From the NCBI GenBank assembly GCA_029959085.1, contig JARWIR010000008.1, positions 3,038,001 to 3,102,000 on the forward strand: a stretch of DNA of 64,000 bases, in the 5' to 3' direction. Positions 45,901 to 59,327 of this stretch are shown one piece after another; the stretch's first letter is position 1, and each line of letters opens with the position of its first letter. The position numbers were made by a program, and so were the translations under genes. This DNA comes from Nemophila menziesii (Eukaryota; Streptophyta; Magnoliopsida; Boraginales; Hydrophyllaceae). The notes beneath the pieces were generated by a model. The model ran no database searches. It had not been told where the DNA came from and was given only the letters and a program-made list of their open reading frames with translations.

Positions 45901-48529
45901 TATTACCCAAACCTAAAACTTATCAGGTACAAAAGCGATGAATAAAATACCACCTTTCAAGGAATATATGTGATTTGACATCGCATTTCATTGAAAAAAC
46001 ATTTTTTATTCACAAGCTTTGCATCTAATACGTTTTAGGTGGGGACTAATTATATGTGTTTTAGGATTTTATCTAAACACCGTCTTTCAATTTCAATGAG
46101 GCCATCATTGTTCCTTGGAAGACGATTTTTCATCCATTTTCTTTGATTGAAATGTTGTTTTTGGAGGTGCTTAACTCACGTGATTCCTACCATACACTGT
46201 AACTAAAATTAGATTTTCTTGTTTTTCATAGAACTTAAAAGTACCTTTACATTGGGTTTCGCCAACTTATAAGATAAAGTAGTAGAATTTATAGTTGTGG
46301 TGTTTGATGCAACTACAGTATTTTAATAATTATAAATTTGTAGTTGTCTAAAATTAAAAAATCTCAATCACATTTCAGAGTTAACAATAAATATTATCTA
46401 GTTTTGTTAACAAATATTAGAATAATGTAGTTCATTTTACTTAATTTTGTAAGTGTGCAACAATAACATTGTAGTGGTTCAATAAAGATATTCTAGGACT
46501 ATTGTACTAAATGAGTCTAAACCTTACAAAATAATTATTCAAATGACTCCATCAAAAATATTTATGTCAATATCATGCATTAATACTTACATAATATCTT
46601 TCAAACACATATGGTGTGATTAAAAGCTCGAACACCAACATATAGAACCTAAAGATATTTCTAACTAACATTTGGCACACTTTTGTATATTATATTACCA
46701 ATACTCAATTTCCTCCCTAGTTTATACTATAAATAAGATCATTTACATAACAATGAGTTATTTCAATTTCTATCTAAAAAAGAGTAAATAAGTCTTCTCT
46801 TTCAAATTATTCTGAAATAGAATTTATTTTCCAATTCGATGCATCAATTACATTATAGGTTATAGATTCATTACATAGTATCACTTCAACACAAATTTTA
46901 CTGCTTGATAAAAAAATAACTGAGACAAAGGAAAAAGAAACAACAAGAGGGAGATTGGAAAATATTAGATTAACTTAACTCACACTAACACCAAATACAT
47001 TTATATTTTTCTCAATTAAGATATATCAAACAATCAAGAATCTTATCAGCAATCTCAAGAATCTTATCCAGTCCAATCAACAATATATAAACAATCAATC
47101 TTCCAATCCAAAACGTTTAGTACTTAATACATAGTGAATGAATAAGAAATGTATCCTTCAGTTCTTGAGTGGAAGGTTTGGTGCATCAAGGGCTATCCCT
47201 TCCGAACCAGTGGATTTTTTAATTATATATTTGTTCTATTTTTTATGAAGACATCAAGCATTACACATCAACATCACCACACTTATCTCCCTTTATTCCT
47301 ACTTTTATAGCCTAACCTAGATTACCATACAAATATGTTAACATAATACAACTTAATTCCTACTTTTATAGCCTAACCTTGATTACCATACAAATATGTT
47401 AACACAATACAACTTGAACTATTAGGAAATGTAATATAATCTTTCAGCACTTGAATGCATGCGCTATTGTGGTAAGACCATGAGTAAAGGGAGACCTCTA
47501 CCACATGGAAGTCTCTCAAGATGCTTTTTCACCATTGAAATTGATCTTGAAGGAGGCAATAAAACTTCTGCACACTCTCTACAAATGGGAATGATACTCA
47601 CTTGTAAATATTCTTTGCAATTAACTGAATTAGTTAACGATTACAAGTAATAATCTATGTAATATTAAATTACTAAGTTCACATGAACAACTATGCTTGT
47701 AGTAGCAACTAGGTCATATCTATAGAATTTATGTTGTGAATATGGTTGTAAAAGAATCGAGTCAAACCAAGTACAAGATGTGCAAGTTGTTTATGATTTT
47801 CGAGTTGAGCCCAGCCAATTTTTGTAACTTGTTTATCAACTTATAGAATTCGTTTTTTTCAAGCCGATGTCAAGTTATTAAAGAACAGGTTTTTATGGTA
47901 AAACGAAACTTTAATTAACAATTGGTATTACATAGTGTGTGGTGTGAATATTAAGTGTGATATTAATAAAAAAATTAAAATATAAAGATAAGTCAATATA
48001 TTAGGTTCAGCACAGATCATAAAGGATACACGAAATTATTGAACAAGCTCGAATGAACTCGTTCTTTTAACGGACAAGTTATTTTGTCGAGTTCGAACAA
48101 AGCGGCTTCGTTCATGTTTCGTTTATAGAAAGGCCTCTTAACCCATATTTTACTGAGTTGTTTCACTAATTACTAGAGTAGTTCAAAATTAAGAATATTT
48201 ATATCTAGCTACATTTTAATAAGGTGATTACAAAAACTACAAAAACAGCTGCATAATCACTATTCTCTTCACAACATCAATAACCAATCAATGTTATTAA
48301 ATGTACTCCCTACAAAAGATAAAACTAAACCAAGTTTAATTTTATTACATAATGGAAATTAGATTTAGAAGAAATATAAAATTAACATACATAATACACA
48401 TATCTTTAGCCTATGAGTCTACATTTCTCGAGAAGCAGAACGAGGAAAAGCAACCCGCTAATTTTTGTTTGAAGGGAATATAAATTCACTCACCTTTATT
48501 TTTAGTCCATGTGCATCAATAAAAAATAA
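45901..48529. other. AT-rich stretch, no recognised gene
   Basis: Holds a 61-bp tandem duplication at 47295-47415. Around 47750-48120 there are repeated CGAGTT/GAACAAGC words like those in many plant intergenic repeats. The 63-codon frame at 47459-47650 is not recognised and not called. Confidence 0.45.
47295..47415. repeat. 61-bp tandem duplication
   Basis: Two units starting ATTCCTACTTTTATAGCC at 47295 and 47356, differing at about two bases. Confidence 0.9.
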
Positions 48530-49877
48530 GATGGGTCGAACCAACTAAATGTTAATTTTCTGGACAAATTATTAGAAAAAAATCGTTATCTACAATATAT
48601 TACAAGTTTGTATTTTACATGTGATGACAGGTTTACTTTATATGACCTTTTTTCCATCAACTTAACTAAAAATGCAGGTGATAATGATTACTTAACGCAA
48701 TAATATAGAATTATCAAAGCTAAACATTATATGTCATAGATTATAGTTATGATTATTTTCTTTAGATAATAGGGCAAAGATGATAGACCTTAGCTACAAT
48801 TTATCAATTACATTAATGTTATCTTACATTATTATCTTTATTTTAACTAAGTTAACATATAAGGCAGGATTTATACATACAAGTTCTAATTTTCTATTAT
48901 TTTATACATTAAAAATTATAAGATTCAAAACACATCAAATAATAATTACAAAATTTGAAACACATTTAGAGAATAAATTTTTTTGTTCCTTATTCGAATA
49001 ATAATTATATTAATAAAGATGGTTAATATATATAACTATTATTCTTTATTTCAACAAGCTTCCCTTTATTTGATAGTCAACCACTTCTATCAAACCTTAT
49101 TCAAATTCAAACTTTTTGTCAACTATTTATTGTTTTATTTGAATATATAATGTATCAACTAGGTTAAAGTGATAAGTTATGCCTATCAGTTCTACAATAA
49201 AAATATTTAATGGCCACTTTAATAAGAAATTCAATGAATTCCTTAACTTGACAATAATAAGTTTACATGACCATCTCGAGATAATTTTTAAAGTGTTTAT
49301 AAGAAGTTGGACAAATTTATAGAATGACCTTGAACAATTTTTCAAATCCTTAAAATCATTGGCATAATTTGGAGTTTTCTTAGAATATTGTATGTCATAC
49401 TAGTTGTAGCACTGTATAAGATTTATTTACTTCATTGGAAGAAGTGCATTTTAACCTCGTTAACAATTAGTTTTCCATGATGATCATATTAATGAATATT
49501 GGAAACCAAATTTTTTTGAGATTAAAAAGATAGAATTAGATGTAAATCAAGAGTTGTTTAAATCATAGCCCATCCATAAGGAACTTAAACAGTGGTCTCA
49601 ATCTAAAGAGGATTACTATGAGAAATTAAGAATGACTTATAATAATTTAATGAATGGAAATTCAATTGATAAACCTACAATGATTATTTTTTTATATATT
49701 ACACATCTCTGTTCTATAGCTCTCCATATAATCATCAGCCTACTCATAATCAATGTATAATACAATTGGTAAAAATAAGAAGCTCAATTAATACTACAAA
49801 AAAAATATAAATAAAGAAAAAATATTTCATAATCCTGCAATCCTTGTTACATATTTAAAATGTGAAGATCACCTAAT

Positions 49878-50341
49878 AATTTTTTTTTATCGGTAAATCA
49901 AACTTTTATTAAATGAAGCCCAAAACTGTCAACACATTATAAACTAGGCCCATATCTAATGGACCGGATTACATTACTGCTACACTTTTAATTATCTATT
50001 ACAAACTTTTAAAAGCCCAATACATTAAAAATAATCGAATAACAACTAACTATTACAAAAGTTATTACTCGCAATATTAGCCATTTGACTTCGAAAACTT
50101 CTCTTCTTCAACTTCACAGCCACATAAGCCTTTATCACATTATAAAACCTTTTTTCATTCATTTGTCTATCTTCATGTTCACGCTTATTCCTTTCAAACC
50201 AAATAAAATAGATATATGTAGTGATAATCACCCCTGCTATCATCACCATATTCAAATGACCACATAACTTTTGAATATCTTCTAATAGCTCTTGTGTAGT
50301 GTTTACATTTGCACTAATACCACAATCACCAAGCACTCTAA
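49878..50341 (-). mobile_element. 5'-truncated LINE (L1-type) insertion
   Basis: 464 bp absent from copy 1, flanked by a 14-bp target duplication (GAAGATCACCTAAT at 49864-49877; one change at 50342-50355). The T-run at its left end is the poly(A) tail of a minus-strand element. The minus frame 50046-50336 reads YIYFIWFERNKREHEDRQMN, the C-terminal region downstream of RT in plant LINE ORF2. It is the 3' end only and inactive. Confidence 0.85.
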
Positions 50342-53300
50342 GAAGATCACGTAATTATATATGACTATAATTATTAATTTCATGATATTTATTGTATATT
50401 TATGATGGGACACTAGTTTTATAGTTATATTGAAAAAATGTTTATTTTTTTAATGAAAGAATATTTGAAATGTTTAACTCAATTTGTAGGATATGGTTTT
50501 TGAGGTATGTTGTCACTTAGGTTCATGTATTATTATGAGTTGTATTAGGTGTACAATTTTAAAAAAAGTAACCATTAAATTATATATTTCATATCTTTCC
50601 CTTCACTATAATAGATTCCACTTATTATTAATGTATGCTAATTATTGCAACAAAAAAAAACAAAATATTATGTTTTTCGGGTTTTTTCCAGGAGAATGCT
50701 TAATATTCTTCATATCAGAGATGACTAATATGTAACATTATTTATGAGGATAATAATTTTATATTGTAACTTTGTTGCATAATATTGTATATATATTAAA
50801 TAATATTTAATGTGGTAACACTAATATAGATTTGGCCTTCCAATAATCGATGCTTCCAAACATCATAATCAAGGTTGTAAAAGAAATTTCTCCCAAACCA
50901 CATTCTACATCATCTAGAATAATTGTAGATACATGATATTGTTCCTTAATTTTTATCATTTTCTTTTATCTTAGGACTATGTCTTGTTCCTAATCGATTT
51001 TAAAAGATAATAAAGACGATCTTACCTTATAATGATTGTAATACTTATGTTCATTTTATCTTGTAGGAAGTAATGTGAATCTGGAATAATTATAGTCACT
51101 TTATGGATGTAATAAACACATTCGATTATTCTTAATCTTGCGTTATTTATATATTAAATGTATTCTAATATGATTAACCTATTTTTTATTATTAACATGT
51201 ACAAAATGCAATTTGGTCAATGTATGTATCTATGTTTTTGAATGGCAATGAAATAAAGAAACAAAGGGTTATCATTGGTGTCTACAGATATTAATTGGTA
51301 TCTAAGTTTAAAACACAAGACATGTATTAAAATAAAATATGGTAAGTATTTGTATATTATTTAGTCTCTTACATATTTTAACATGCCTAGTAGTCCAATC
51401 CTTTTTTAATACCATTCCAAACCATATTTTGTCAATAACTGATGAAATATTTTAGTAGGCTTAGTAGACCAATACTTTTATAAATCATGTCAAACTATTC
51501 ATTGTCAATAGCCCAACTAATTGAACATGTAAATATAAAAGAAAAGCTTATTCAGCTACAATTATATAAATATAAAACATACAAACCCTTCCTTTCTTCT
51601 CAACCCTCTCTCTATTTGTCATCTTCAATTTTTGCTCAATTTCTTGTACAAATGATTTATTTTGTTTCCTTAGATATGCAATAAAATGTAATTTTAATTA
51701 CAACTAGCATTCATTAAAAAATACTAAAATGTAATTAGAGATAGAATGTTGAGGGGTATAGCCCAACACTTTGTATTCATAGATCCTAATTTTGAATGAT
51801 CATACAAAATTTTATGATGCCTACATTCTAAACCTTTTTTTATTATCTAGAAACTTTGGAAATCTAACTCTAGATCTCTTATAAATATTTATAACTCATT
51901 TTCCTAAAACTTCCCTTCTAGGTGTAGTTAAATTCATAACACATTTACATATTAAATAATTGTATATGGATTAATGTTAAGCATTAGAACTATAACTTAT
52001 AACTAACCATATTCCACATATTTGCTTAAATTATAATATACTCCCAAATATCAAAAAAATTATTCATATGTTATACCTAGAGATCATACATATTTAATAT
52101 TCATGTAGTTAATGTTTTCTTCATACTATAATAATTAAAAAAAAAATAGGTTTTCATAATTGAAAGAGATAAATAAGAAAAAAAGGTATATACTAATGGA
52201 ATACGAAAGTGATAAAACTAGCTGTTGTTTTTTCTTCTCCATACTTGTATTCTTTCTCCACATGTTTCTCCAAAATCTTCAGCTAATTTTTTATGTTTAA
52301 AATTCTAAAAAATATGTATATACTCCAGAAAATATTTCCCATAGGTTGGACCTACTTATATGGGTAAAATATGGGCCAGTGGTATTTTGGTATTTTTTGT
52401 TGATGATAGACTACTTGAGTCTTCATAGCAAATAACCCATAACTCTCCCAGTTGAACTCAAATTTGCACCTTTTATTCTCACATGATCTAAAATCCAAGA
52501 GCTCATTTGAGCTTGAAGGGATAGATAAAAATCTTCATCAATTAAGCATCATGAATGTCAAGTTGATAATGATGATTTGTTGTCCATTTTGTTTGATCTT
52601 CAAATGAAGTTTTTGTCTCTTTTGCAATTTGACTTAGTTTTTTAACTTCTTAGATTTTCCTTCGGTCTAGTATCATCCATGTTTCTATGTGCTATTTAAC
52701 ACACAATTATATCAAATTTCTCAAGAACCACATATATCACCCATATTAGCTACAAACTCAAAATAATGTCAAAAAATGAGATATAAATATGCCTAAGGTT
52801 TAGATAACATTTTCATGTGTAACATTTATTGTTTGAGTTCTAAAGTTTTAAGGTCATGAGGTTTAACTTCAAGGTGTAACACTTTAAATTTAATTTTAAA
52901 GTGTTAGATTTTTTTAAGGTTACAATTAAGGTTTAATATAAAATATGTCAATCATACTTAATAATATTATTGAAGTTTGTGATTTAAGGTTTACAATTTA
53001 TAGTTATGTTTAGTGTTGAATTATAATTTCTAAGGATAATTATAAGGAGTAAGATTTTAATTTAAGTATATAGTTGATAAGGATATATTCCTCAAATGCA
53101 TCACTTCCAAGGGTAGTGTACGAAGGCCTGAAAATGGATATTTAGATCACATGAAAATTGTACATAATGATTAATTCTCGGATAATATCTCAAATATACA
53201 AAAATAATAAATTTATATAGTCTTATACTATGAATTATTTAACATCATATATGGACATTTGAAACCAACATCAGATTCATGTCAAACTCAAGTAATTAAA

Positions 53301-54947
53301 TGGTCATGTGTCAAGTCGTAAATCTTGATGGAGAATTTCGCTATTAGCCTCCAATGAACGTAGAAAATATAAATATCGTGTAAAAGACATGTATCAGAAA
53401 TTTGTTTTAACCAAATTTATTCACAAAATTCATTTTATAATATTATTTAATTTTATAATAGATACGTGGTAGAATAGGTTCTATATTATTTATACAAGAT
53501 TATATATGAGACAAAGATGATCATATTCTACTCTATGGTTGTCTTTGACAATTGAAGAACTACTCTTCTGATACTCGTGTTATTTTAGGGTTGCAATACC
53601 CCTTCGAAAAACAGTCTCATAACGAATTCCATTGGACCCTCACCGAGCTCAGGTCCACCAAATATTCCTTAGTTCAATAATTATTTTTCCTTGCATATAG
53701 TTTCAGGACAAAAATTATGTACATCCATTATTACTAGATTTTTGTGTAAAATAAGCCTCCCTAAATCACATAATTTTTAGTTTAGATAAAACATGTTCTT
53801 TAGAGGTGTAAAGAATCCATCTACTCAATTATACTATGAAGTAATAGTAGCACTTTTTAAGACACGTCAGAGGGATCATCTACACTAATTTCAGTTGTAT
53901 ATGGTATTTTGATCAAGAATTATTACATCCTTTCAATGAAATAAATGGAATTCTTTGTTATTTATGTAGTGTAATGACCTAATTAAACTCTTTATCGCAG
54001 TCCGAGCTTAGTTTCAGTCCCAATATATATTCGGTCCCAATAAACTTTGATATTCATAATATATGTCGGATGGATATTCATTTCTCATATTTTGTTGTAT
54101 GAAATGAAGAGTCATATATCTCTTATAAATATATGACAATCATCTAATTATATTTTAGTCAATTTGAACAAATTAATGAAATAATTCTCTCAATAATTCT
54201 CTATCTATCTTAGCTTTATATTATCTTTTAATATATATTTTGAACACAGCACAACTCTCTACCGATCAAATTAAAGAAGAATATTTTCAAGTTATTGTTT
54301 ATGCATCTTGTAATAATTCATGTATAAAGTGCCAAATCAAATTTTAACTGAAAAGGTTTATAATCTTTTGTAATGGTTATTATAAGAACCATAATCTATC
54401 TATATATAATTCAATGAACAAAAAAGGGTATTACAAGAAATTCCATTGCGACCTATACATATTATAAGAACTTCCATTTCAACCTATACATATTAGCATT
54501 TGCACATGGCCGGTATTTTTGTTGTAATAGAGCATTTTGATCATACGATATTATTTTAATATTCTAGTAGATTACCAACTCATAAGATTAAATTGACAAA
54601 TAGAATATTAATATTACAAAATAGGGTAAAATTACATTTAATATTTGAATAATATGAAGAGAAAAATAGATTATTCAATTTAGAAAGTATATAAAAATAA
54701 AGGCATATCATCTGCATTATAAAAAAGACTTGAAGCATATATGCAAATATAATTCAAAATAGCTCAAAAATGTTATTGGACCGAAGTCTATATAATATAA
54801 AATAAAAATATGCCTGAAGCATAAAATAAAACAATTTTTAGATTCAAAAACTAATACAACAGGCACGAAGCCTAGAGTAAAAAATTAATTCACAGAGAAT
54901 AATTTTTTTTAGATCTGAAATCTAAAACTATAAGGTCTAAAGCCTAT

Positions 54948-54950
<3 letters not shown>

Positions 54951-54988
<38 letters not shown>
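54951..54988. repeat. (AT)n microsatellite, expanded in copy 2
   Basis: 38 bp of AT dinucleotides; copy 1 has only about 10 bp at 37188-37197. Confidence 0.95.
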
Positions 54989-54991
<3 letters not shown>

Positions 54992-55899
54992 TGAATCATA
55001 AATAAACTATTTTGATACTTGTGAGATTCGAACCTATACACAATCTAAATAGAATAAAATTATTTATCAATTGAGCAATGACACAATTTTTATTTACAAC
55101 ACTATTTATTTTGCATTACAGTATCATGAAGAATATAATCAATCTTGAATTTATTGCTCTTCATATTTTTGGAAAAATTATTTAACTTGGGTAATCATGC
55201 TAAGATCCACTTAGCAGTGAAAAAACTTAGTAATACATATAAAGAGTCATATACAACTAGTGAGCAAGCCAAAACAAAAATCATGATTTTTTTTATAACC
55301 ACATAAATGACGTGTTGAAATTCGAGTATATAGTGTCAAGGATTTAGGCATTTTAAAAAATTGACAAAATTATATGATCACATATAGGAAGTGATATTAC
55401 AATATGTCATCACAACCCTTTCGCAATCAACCATTTTTTTATTTGGCCAACTCAACCATTTTTTTCATTCAGTTTTTAAAAGTATTAAACATTTAAATTA
55501 TAAGAGAGAGATAGAAAGAAGTAGATCCCAGAGGTTAAAGCCAACAAACATAAGACATTGGTACGTCGTAAAGATATCAGATCCAATCCGAGTCTCGACA
55601 AGTAAAGTTATTTATTTATTTACTTTTATTTTATTTTTTTATTAATTTTTGATATTATTTAACTGTTTTACATAAATAAAACCCAAAAATTTAAGGTATT
55701 TATGATTCACGTTGTATAAACAAGAAAAAGTTTTTTTTTCGGTTTATAAACTTTACTTTTGTAAATTTTTCTGGGTTTGTGTATACAGAACATGAATATT
55801 ACATTTGATCTTTTTTTTTGTTATTTTGATTTCTAGGCTTGTGTATACACACTAGAAAATTACTCAATTACTAACGTTAGATTTCTACTTCATTAAAAT

Positions 55900-56550
55900 A
55901 TGTCGAAAAATACAGAACAAAGTGAAAAGCAATCTGAGACGAGTAATAACTCAAGAATAGAAGTTTGTGTACCCACACCAACACCGATTGGACCAGCCGA
56001 TAGGCTAGAAAAATTCAATGGTTCTGAATTTAAGAGATGGCAACAAAATATGTTGTTCTACCTGACCACTCTAAACTTGACAAAATTCCTGAAGGAAAAT
56101 CAACCGGAAATGTGATCTAATCAAAATAGTGAGACATACAACGCAATAGATGCATGGAAACATTCTGATTTCCTATGAAAGAATTACATTCCAAACTATT
56201 TGGAGAATTCCTTTATAATGTATACAACACCATGACAACTGCCAAACAATTATGGGATTCTCTTGAGAAGGATTACAAGATTGAAGATACTGGCACATAG
56301 TAATTCCTGATCGGTAGGTTCCTTTATATCAGAACGGTGGATTCAAGATCAATAATGTCTCAAGTAGAACAGTTGCAGTTGATTCTTCATGAGTTTAACA
56401 CTGAAGGTATGAATCTGGTAGAGCCTTTTCAAGATGGTTCTCGTATGGGAAAGCTACCATATTAAAAAAATGGATTAATAAAAAGACATATAATAAAGAA
56501 ATGTCATTCAACAAAAAACAATGATAATTACAATTAGATCCTTCAAAATA
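55900..56550 (+). pseudogene. Copia gag remnant, copy 2
   Basis: Same gag fragment as 38111-38760 with the same in-frame stops and only a few base differences. It is also truncated after the UBN2-like region. Confidence 0.85.
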
Positions 56551-56949
56551 TACAATAAGTATCGTGTCTAACATGCAAGGTTTGACGATTCCACTAACAT
56601 GCAAAAACTAGAGAAAAGTTAAGAATTTTGATGTTTTGAGGGTAGATAAATATGGATTAAGGTAAGTTATGAGATGGGTAATGAATATTTTGAGGGTTAA
56701 GTACTCAAGTAAAGGATTTGATGAAGTACAATTTTTGGATAAAAATGAGATTTAATGGTGTTTTGGAAGGATTTAAGAGTTGAGTATGTGTTTTTGTGGT
56801 GTTTAGGGAGAAGATTCGATGATATTGTGGTGTTTTGATGATGGTTTTCTGCTTGATATGGAGCTTGGGGTCGGAATAATGGTGTTTCTTGTGAGGAAAG
56901 GCAAAGAAAGGAGGTCAAAACCCTTAGGGTTTCAATATTTCCGAATTAC

Positions 56950-57570
56950 AGTAACCTAACCAGGTTCCCGGTTGTGGATAATCTGGGCTCCTGGTTGGTC
57001 TCGCTTATTCGCGTAAACAATTTTTTTTGTATGTTTTCAAAACTTTTAGTTGCTTGTAATTGTCCAAACATAGTAGCTCCCTTTATTTAACAGGGTTCCC
57101 GGTTTAGTGATAGCTGGGATCCCAGTTGTAATCCTCTTTTCGCACCAAAATGGTGCGTCTGCGTGGCCATCATCCAATTGGTAGGGTCTGTTACAGCGTC
57201 AAAACTGGGTTCCCGGTTTAGTGACAACCGGTTCCCGGTTGTGATCCTTGACTCTTCAACTTTTCGCACCAAAAATCTTGCGTGTAAAAGGTCATCATTC
57301 AGTAGGTTGGGTAAACAGCATCTCCATAACCGGGTTCCCGCTTGTGTTATCTGTTCGTCCCAAAATACTACATCCACAAGGCTCGAGGTCAGTAGCTCCA
57401 TGAATCTAACCGGGTTCCCAGTTTAGAGGCAACCGGGTTCCTGGTTGTGACGTCGAGCGCGAATGCCAACGTCGATGACGCACAAAAACTTTGCGTCTAC
57501 ATGGCCGATCAACAGTAGTCAACCGGGTTCCCGGTTTAGCAGCAACTGGGTTCCCGGTTGTCTTCTGCTT
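56950..57570 (-). repeat. Palindrome array of fragment D
   Basis: Degenerate AACCGGGTTCCCGGTT copies, mostly in pairs joined by a TTAGxxxC-like linker, with about 24 nt between starts (for example near 57521 and 57545). Confidence 0.75.
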
Positions 57571-57814
57571 GAGAACCAATTTTTCTGCGTAAACGCTCCC
57601 CGTTTTTTCACACGAAGCACCCCAAACTCAAGGCTTTACACCTTCACTCATCAAAAACATGCCAACCCCTATAATTTCTTGAAAATATACACTAATACAC
57701 CTCATATTAGTCTATTATACACTACGAATTTGAAAACATGAAAGCAATAAACTATTATACATCTAAGATGGGTTTTGTTTAACGTAGTTAAGCTGGACGG
57801 GTTACCTCTCACAC

Positions 57815-59327
57815 TTATTCAGCTTCAAGGAGATACATGACCTCCCCAGGATGTGGATCTTCCATGCGATTGGTATCCTCGCCTCCGTGATAGATCTTCA
57901 GTCGATGCCCATTCACCATAAAGGTGCAGTCTTTGATTGGACACTCAATCTCTATATCCCAATGAGGCGTGACTTTGGTCAAAATATAAGGACCAGACCA
58001 TTTCGATCTCAACTTCCCCGGATAATACTGAACTTGGAGTTGTATTTAGGGACCATTTGTCTAACTTTAAATTTTTTCTCACAGATGTGATTATCATGCC
58101 ATTTTTTCGTCTTTTCTTTGTAAAGTTTAGCATCTCATAGGCATGAAATCGAAACTCATCAAGTTCATTCAGTTTCATCATACGATTATCACTAGCTAAA
58201 GTAGGATCTAAGTTCAACTCTGCTATATTGACACTTAATTCAAGCTCAAGATGTATTTGACAAGCCTTACTATAAACTGTGCGATACGAAGATGCACCCA
58301 GGGGCGTCTTGAACTCAGTACGATACGCCCACAATGATCATCTAACTTCATTGACCAATCCTTACGAATTGATCAAACAGTCTACTCTAAAACTAATTTG
58401 ATCTTTCGGTTTGATACCTCAGCTTGACTGTTCGCTTGTGGATGATAAGCAGTAGATACACGATTTCTCACCCCGTACTTCTCTAACACCGCCTTCAAGT
58501 ATTTGTTTACAAAGTGCGTACCTCTATCGCTGATAATAACTCTAGACGTACCATGTCTCGTGAAGATGTGTGATTTCAAAAACTTTATCACCACTCGCGA
58601 ATCATTCGTTGGTAGAGCTACAACCTCTACCCATTTTGATACGTAATCAACAGCTAACAGGATGTAATGATTTCCATTAGATGAAACAAAAAGACCCATG
58701 AAATCAATACCCCATACATCAAAAATTTCAACTTCAAGATCATTATTACGTGGCATCTCATCTCTCTTTGATATATTATTGGTATATTGGCATCTGTGAC
58801 ATTATTTAATATATGCGTGATAATCTTTATGTAAAGTAGGCCAATAAAAACTGGACTGAAGTACCTTTGCAGTTGTACGATTACCTTTGAAATGTCATTT
58901 GTAGGGTGAATCATGACTACTTGTAACTACCGCACGGACTTCACCTTTAGGTATGCATCTTTTCACCATCTAATCATTACAAGTTTATAGAGGAAAGGGT
59001 CTTCCCAAAATAATTTCTTAGCATGGTGAACCAATCTCTTTCTCTCTTGTGAGTTAGCTCCTTCAGGAAAAGACCCACTCACAATGATATTTGCTATATC
59101 TGCATACCAAGGAGTACCAATTATGTGTATCGAAAATAAACTCTCAGCATGAAACTCCTCCATTACCAACTCTGGTCTACTATTAACCTCAGAAACTTCA
59201 AGACGCGACAAATGATCTGCTACCTGATTTTCACTTCCCTTTCGATCTCGAATCTCTAAGTTAAACTTTTGCAATAATAACACCAATCTAGTCAAATGCG
59301 GTTTCACATATTTCTTCTACATAAGGT
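57815..59327 (-). pseudogene. Athila pol remnant in D: RNase H end plus integrase
   Basis: Fragments in shifting frames: [17 protein letters not shown], then a degraded HHCC finger, then an open integrase core at 58382-58756 ([37 protein letters not shown]), then the C-terminal [15 protein letters not shown] and a stop at 57815. Several frameshifts and stops. No gag, protease or RT. Confidence 0.88.

Larger units (their letters stand above)
48530..56603 (+). repeat. Duplicated block, copy 2
   Basis: Second copy of the block at 5417-8520 plus 34221-38815, same orientation. It lacks the SINE/Athila nest and instead carries a LINE at 49878-50341. It ends abruptly against Athila fragment D near 56603. 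The shared dead Copia gag shows that the block was duplicated after the Copia element had decayed. Confidence 0.88.
56604..59327 (-). mobile_element. Athila-lineage fragment D, decayed, no LTRs
   Basis: Minus-strand piece from the end of RNase H through integrase, the 34-nt block (57771-57804, slightly diverged) and a palindrome spacer, up to the leader of a missing env-position ORF. Both ends are truncated: the right end joins LINE ORF1 sequence near 59327, the left end joins the duplicated block near 56603. GAGTTTGGGGT complements lie at 57619-57629. Confidence 0.88.

Noticed and set aside
47459..47650. 63-codon frame in unique DNA
   Set aside because: No recognisable domain and no neighbouring exon; length is within chance expectation.
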